Shown: one piece after another, positions 6,791 to 9,306 of the stretch
How positions within the stretch are numbered: the stretch's first letter is position 1
How the letters are laid out: each line of letters opens with the position of its first letter
Assembly: GCA_030638935.1 (NCBI GenBank)
Contig: DAOWDR010000037.1
Span: 1-9,306, forward strand
Direction of reading: 5' to 3'
DNA from: Desulfobacteraceae bacterium
GTDB taxonomy: Bacteria; Desulfobacterota; Desulfobacteria; Desulfobacterales; Desulfobacteraceae
Length of the DNA stretch: 9,306 nt
Position numbers and translations under genes: made by a program
The notes under the pieces: generated by a model
What the model was told of the DNA's origin: nothing
What the model saw: only the letters and a program-made list of their open reading frames with translations
Databases searched by the model: none

Positions 6791-7995
6791 TATTTTTTCT
6801 CCTTTTTGGTATCTACCTTTCTTATTTCTTCATCGGTGAGATAGCATGCAGGATCTGAATCCCATGGGTCGTTGGCCACGGATTCCGCTCTTGCCCGAAA
6901 ATTGCCGGCACAGATATCCAGCCAGCGGCACTGGGCGCACCTTCCCTTGACATGCTTTTTCTTTTCCTTCATTTTCATTAAAAATTCATTTTCAGGATCT
7001 ACCCAGATTTCGGAAAAGGGTTTGTCCTTGATGTTCCCCAGGGTTTTTTCCCGCCAGAATTGATCCGGGTGGACCTGGCCGTCCCATGAGATACAACCGA
7101 TGCCCCTTCCTGAATTGTTGCCCTCATTCATTTCAAGAAGTTCCAAAACTTCGGCAGCCCGTTCAGGGTTTTCACCCAGGAGTCGCTGGTATAAATAGGG
7201 ACCGTCGGCATGGTTATCCACGGTGAGAACTTCTTTAGGCATATTTCGATCGTGGAGGTCACGGGTTCTGTCCATGATCAGGTCAAGTACTTTACGGGTC
7301 TCTTCATGGGAGAGATCTTCTTTTGCAATTTCAGATCCCCTGCCAGAGTAGACCAGGTGGTAAAAACAGGCCCTGGGTATGTTCTTTTTTTCAAGAATGT
7401 CAAAAATTCCCGGGATATCCTGGACATTCCGCTTGTTGATGGTAAACCTCAGTCCTACTTTGATGCCGGCTTCCTGGCAGTTGTCAATGGCTTCCATGGC
7501 ACGTTTAAATGATCCTTTGACCCCTCGAAACTTGTCATGGGTGGGTTCAAGGCCGTCCAGGCTGATTCCCACATAGGAAAGGCCGATCTCTTTCAATGCC
7601 CTTGCTTTTTCCTTTGTGATCAGGGTTCCGTTTGTGGAAATTACAGCTCTCATGCCCTTGGAAACAGCATATTGTGCATATTCCAGAAGCCTGGGATGGA
7701 CAAGGGGTTCACCCCCGGAAAAGAGCAGAACCGGTACACCAAAATCTGCAAGGTCATCAATCATGGCAAGGCTCTGTTCGTGGTTCAGCTCATTGTCATA
7801 GGAAATGTCTTCAGACTTTGCATAACAGTGGACACATTTTAAATTACATCTTCGGGTCATGTTCCAGACCACCACCGGTTTTTTGTCTATTGAAAACTGC
7901 AGAAGATGGGAGGGCAGTTGTCCGGAGTCTCTTGAGTACCTGAGGGTGTCAGACGGTTCAACAGTTGCGCAATAAAGCTTTGAAATTCCAATCAT
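6790..7995 (-). CDS. ahbC: 12,18-didecarboxysiroheme deacetylase AhbC, radical SAM
   Basis: AhbC removes the two acetate groups of 12,18-didecarboxysiroheme, leaving methyls and forming Fe-coproporphyrin III, the substrate of AhbD. The 401-residue protein carries C50-x3-C54-x2-C57 (MTRRCNLKCVHCYA), GGEP at 94-97 and ISLDG at 144-148. Its C-terminal cysteines (C301, C353-x2-C356-x5-C362, C384) suit an auxiliary iron-sulfur cluster. The start MIGISKLYCATVEPSDTLRY is the typical AhbC opening and supports the ATG at 7995, with AGGA 10 bases upstream. That ATG overlaps the stop of the clpX-like gene as ATGA. AhbC and AhbD are homologous, so the assignment depends on the distinct N-terminus and C-terminus. 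It could be confused with other heme-modifying radical SAM enzymes such as NirJ, but the N-terminus and neighbours favour AhbC. Confidence 0.9.
   Translation of the reverse strand: MIGISKLYCATVEPSDTLRYSRDSGQLPSHLLQFSIDKKPVVVWNMTRRCNLKCVHCYAKSEDISYDNELNHEQSLAMIDDLADFGVPVLLFSGGEPLVHPRLLEYAQYAVSKGMRAVISTNGTLITKEKARALKEIGLSYVGISLDGLEPTHDKFRGVKGSFKRAMEAIDNCQEAGIKVGLRFTINKRNVQDIPGIFDILEKKNIPRACFYHLVYSGRGSEIAKEDLSHEETRKVLDLIMDRTRDLHDRNMPKEVLTVDNHADGPYLYQRLLGENPERAAEVLELLEMNEGNNSGRGIGCISWDGQVHPDQFWREKTLGNIKDKPFSEIWVDPENEFLMKMKEKKKHVKGRCAQCRWLDICAGNFRARAESVANDPWDSDPACYLTDEEIRKVDTKKEKK
6799..6804 (-). promoter_or_regulatory. strong ribosome binding site of hemB
   Basis: AAGGAG on the minus strand lies 8 bases before the hemB ATG, inside the last codons of ahbC. 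It is the best Shine-Dalgarno match in the heme operon, so hemB can initiate independently of coupling. Confidence 0.8.
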
Positions 7996-9306
7996 CTTAT
8001 TTCTTTCCTGATAAGTTCGTTAAGGTATGTTTCATGGTCAATGAGAGCCGCTTTAGAGAGGAAAAATCTGTTTTTTTCCGTTTTTTCCCGGATCAGATTA
8101 AACCCGTCATAAAAATCATCATAGAGTTTTGATAAAATTTCTTCACTGGTGGCATTATGGTCAATGAATTGCTGGATGATAAAATCGATGGCATCCTCCT
8201 CAAAAACAATGTTTAAATCATAACTTTTGGATACCTCAACTTCAATTTCTTTCACCGAGTCGTGGAAGCGTTTGATTTGCTTGACCGCATCCTCTACTTC
8301 CATCACATTTCCGGTATAATACTGGGCTACCATTTTACAGCGAATTTCAGAAAGGGTGAGTCCATGGCGTATGGAAAAAACCTTCCAATTCTCTTTGATA
8401 TATTCTGTAATATATTTTTTATATTCACTTTTTGCCAGAAAGTGCTGTTGTTCCAACTCCTTACTCTTGTTTCCGGATATCAAATCTTCCATTTGTCCAA
8501 TGGGATTATCCAGAACCTTTTGGGTCACGGTAAAGGTTGAAATTTTGTTTGAAGGCAGCTTTTCTTCAAAGGCAAGAAGAGATTCTTCCACCACACTGAC
8601 AAGTCCTCTGGCACCTGTATTTTCAACGGCAGCCCTCTGGGCAAGAATTTTTAAGGCAGTGTCGGTAAAAACAATATCAATACCATAGGCAGCAAAGTCC
8701 AGCTTTTTGCTTAAAATGACCGGGTTGTTGGGCATTTTAAGGATGGCATAAAGGTCGGCTTCACTCAGGGTGTCAAGGACGCACCGTACCGGAACCCGTC
8801 CAATAAATTCAGACTCAAATCCATATTCCACCAGATCTTCTGCCCTGGCCTGCTTTAAAAGATCAATCTCTTTATGGGGTTTGGCAAGATTTGAACCAAA
8901 GCCGATATTCTGTTTGTTCATGCGCTTTTTGATCACATCTGTAAGACCTGTAAAAGCACCGCTTAAAATAAAAAGAATATTAGCTGTGTTTACACGGCGC
9001 TGGCTCCTCTTGCCTGTTCTTTGAAAGGATTCAAGTTCCTGCATCATGGAAACAGGATCATGGGGAACCTTGAGATCCACCTCTGTTTCTTCCATGGGTT
9101 TTAAAAGTGCTCTCTGTACTCCGGTCCTGGACACCTGGGCACCAATGACATTGGGACTTGCCGCAATTTTGTCAATTTCATCCACATAGACAATGCCCCG
9201 TTCGGCTTTTTCCAAGCGGTAATCGGCTGCATGAAGGAGTCGAACCAGCACATTCTCAACATCCTCACCCACATAACCTGCTTCTGTTAAAGTTGTCGCA
9301 TCGGCA
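7992..9306 (-). CDS. diverged ClpX-type AAA+ unfoldase with long C-terminal extension (N-terminus beyond the window)
   Basis: The gene enters from the right edge; 437 residues are visible, so any zinc-binding N-domain and Walker A are unseen. Counting from the Val of GYVG (codon at 9272) as residue 1, it shows pore loop 1 (GYVG), Walker B GIVYVDEIDKI (26-36), the IGF ClpP-docking tripeptide (123-125), arginine-finger region EFIGRVP (155-161) and sensor-2 TGARGL (219-224). The pore-2 loop that normally holds RKH is replaced by a longer charged segment (about 62-94). After the small domain (about 197-257) come about 170 further residues that E. coli ClpX lacks: a charged helical stretch (258-350), then a segment (351-421) resembling the small domain again. 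It is joined to ahbC by an ATGA overlap. Family knowledge says ClpX unfolds proteins, alone or with ClpP; the substrate here is unknown. It looks like a specialised paralog rather than the housekeeping ClpX. Confidence 0.85.
   Translation of the reverse strand, partial: ADATTLTEAGYVGEDVENVLVRLLHAADYRLEKAERGIVYVDEIDKIAASPNVIGAQVSRTGVQRALLKPMEETEVDLKVPHDPVSMMQELESFQRTGKRSQRRVNTANILFILSGAFTGLTDVIKKRMNKQNIGFGSNLAKPHKEIDLLKQARAEDLVEYGFESEFIGRVPVRCVLDTLSEADLYAILKMPNNPVILSKKLDFAAYGIDIVFTDTALKILAQRAAVENTGARGLVSVVEESLLAFEEKLPSNKISTFTVTQKVLDNPIGQMEDLISGNKSKELEQQHFLAKSEYKKYITEYIKENWKVFSIRHGLTLSEIRCKMVAQYYTGNVMEVEDAVKQIKRFHDSVKEIEVEVSKSYDLNIVFEEDAIDFIIQQFIDHNATSEEILSKLYDDFYDGFNLIREKTEKNRFFLSKAALIDHETYLNELIRKEIR

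Noticed and set aside
7992..9306. Housekeeping clpX
   Set aside because: The pore-2 loop is altered, the C-terminus is about 150 residues longer than in E. coli ClpX, and it is not followed by lon or preceded visibly by clpP; although the upstream side is unseen, it fits a paralog better.

Overview
All genes in this window lie on the minus strand. They form two transcription units separated by a strong stem-loop terminator near 4607-4646. The right-hand unit is read first: it enters at the right edge and runs clpX-like (5' end cut off), ahbC, hemB, ahbD. The left-hand unit runs TPR/beta-barrel protein, FecR-domain protein, CHASE2 protein, and the last gene is cut off by the left edge. The CHASE2 gene (1-920) has no stop inside the window but reads openly through all 306 visible codons.

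The organism is probably an anaerobic, Gram-negative member of the Desulfobacterota, most likely a Desulfobacter- or Desulfobacula-like sulfate reducer. Two radical-SAM enzymes of the siroheme-dependent (alternative) heme pathway, AhbC and AhbD, flank hemB, an arrangement familiar from sulfate reducers. The left unit encodes an outer-membrane beta-barrel protein ending in an aromatic residue. GC content is moderate. The taxonomic call is an inference from gene content only.

Right unit (4674-9306): HemB makes porphobilinogen early in tetrapyrrole synthesis. AhbC and AhbD perform the last two steps from 12,18-didecarboxysiroheme through Fe-coproporphyrin III to heme b. The siroheme decarboxylase AhbAB is not in the window. 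Every junction overlaps (ATGA, TAATG, TAATG), so translation is probably coupled. The first visible gene is unusual: a diverged ClpX-type AAA+ unfoldase. It keeps the ClpP-docking IGF tripeptide and the ATPase motifs, has lost the usual RKH pore-2 loop, and carries a roughly 170-residue C-terminal extension that looks like a second copy of the AAA+ small domain. Its coupling to heme genes suggests an unfoldase or protease dedicated to tetrapyrrole enzymes.

Left unit (1-4466): the TPR plus C-terminal barrel protein resembles the Slam/DUF560 family (type XI secretion). Directly downstream is a cysteine-free exported protein with a FecR domain, an acidic Pro-rich linker and a C-terminal region resembling the TbpB-type small barrel typical of Slam cargo. 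The CHASE2 gene that follows would supply an extracytoplasmic sensor. The three could form a secretion and sensing module. Noteworthy DNA details are three perfect 14-bp tandem repeats across the fecR-type stop codon, a G8 run inside that gene, and a 10-base homopolymer between the terminator and the left unit's presumed promoter. I saw no tRNA, rRNA, CRISPR or insertion sequence.
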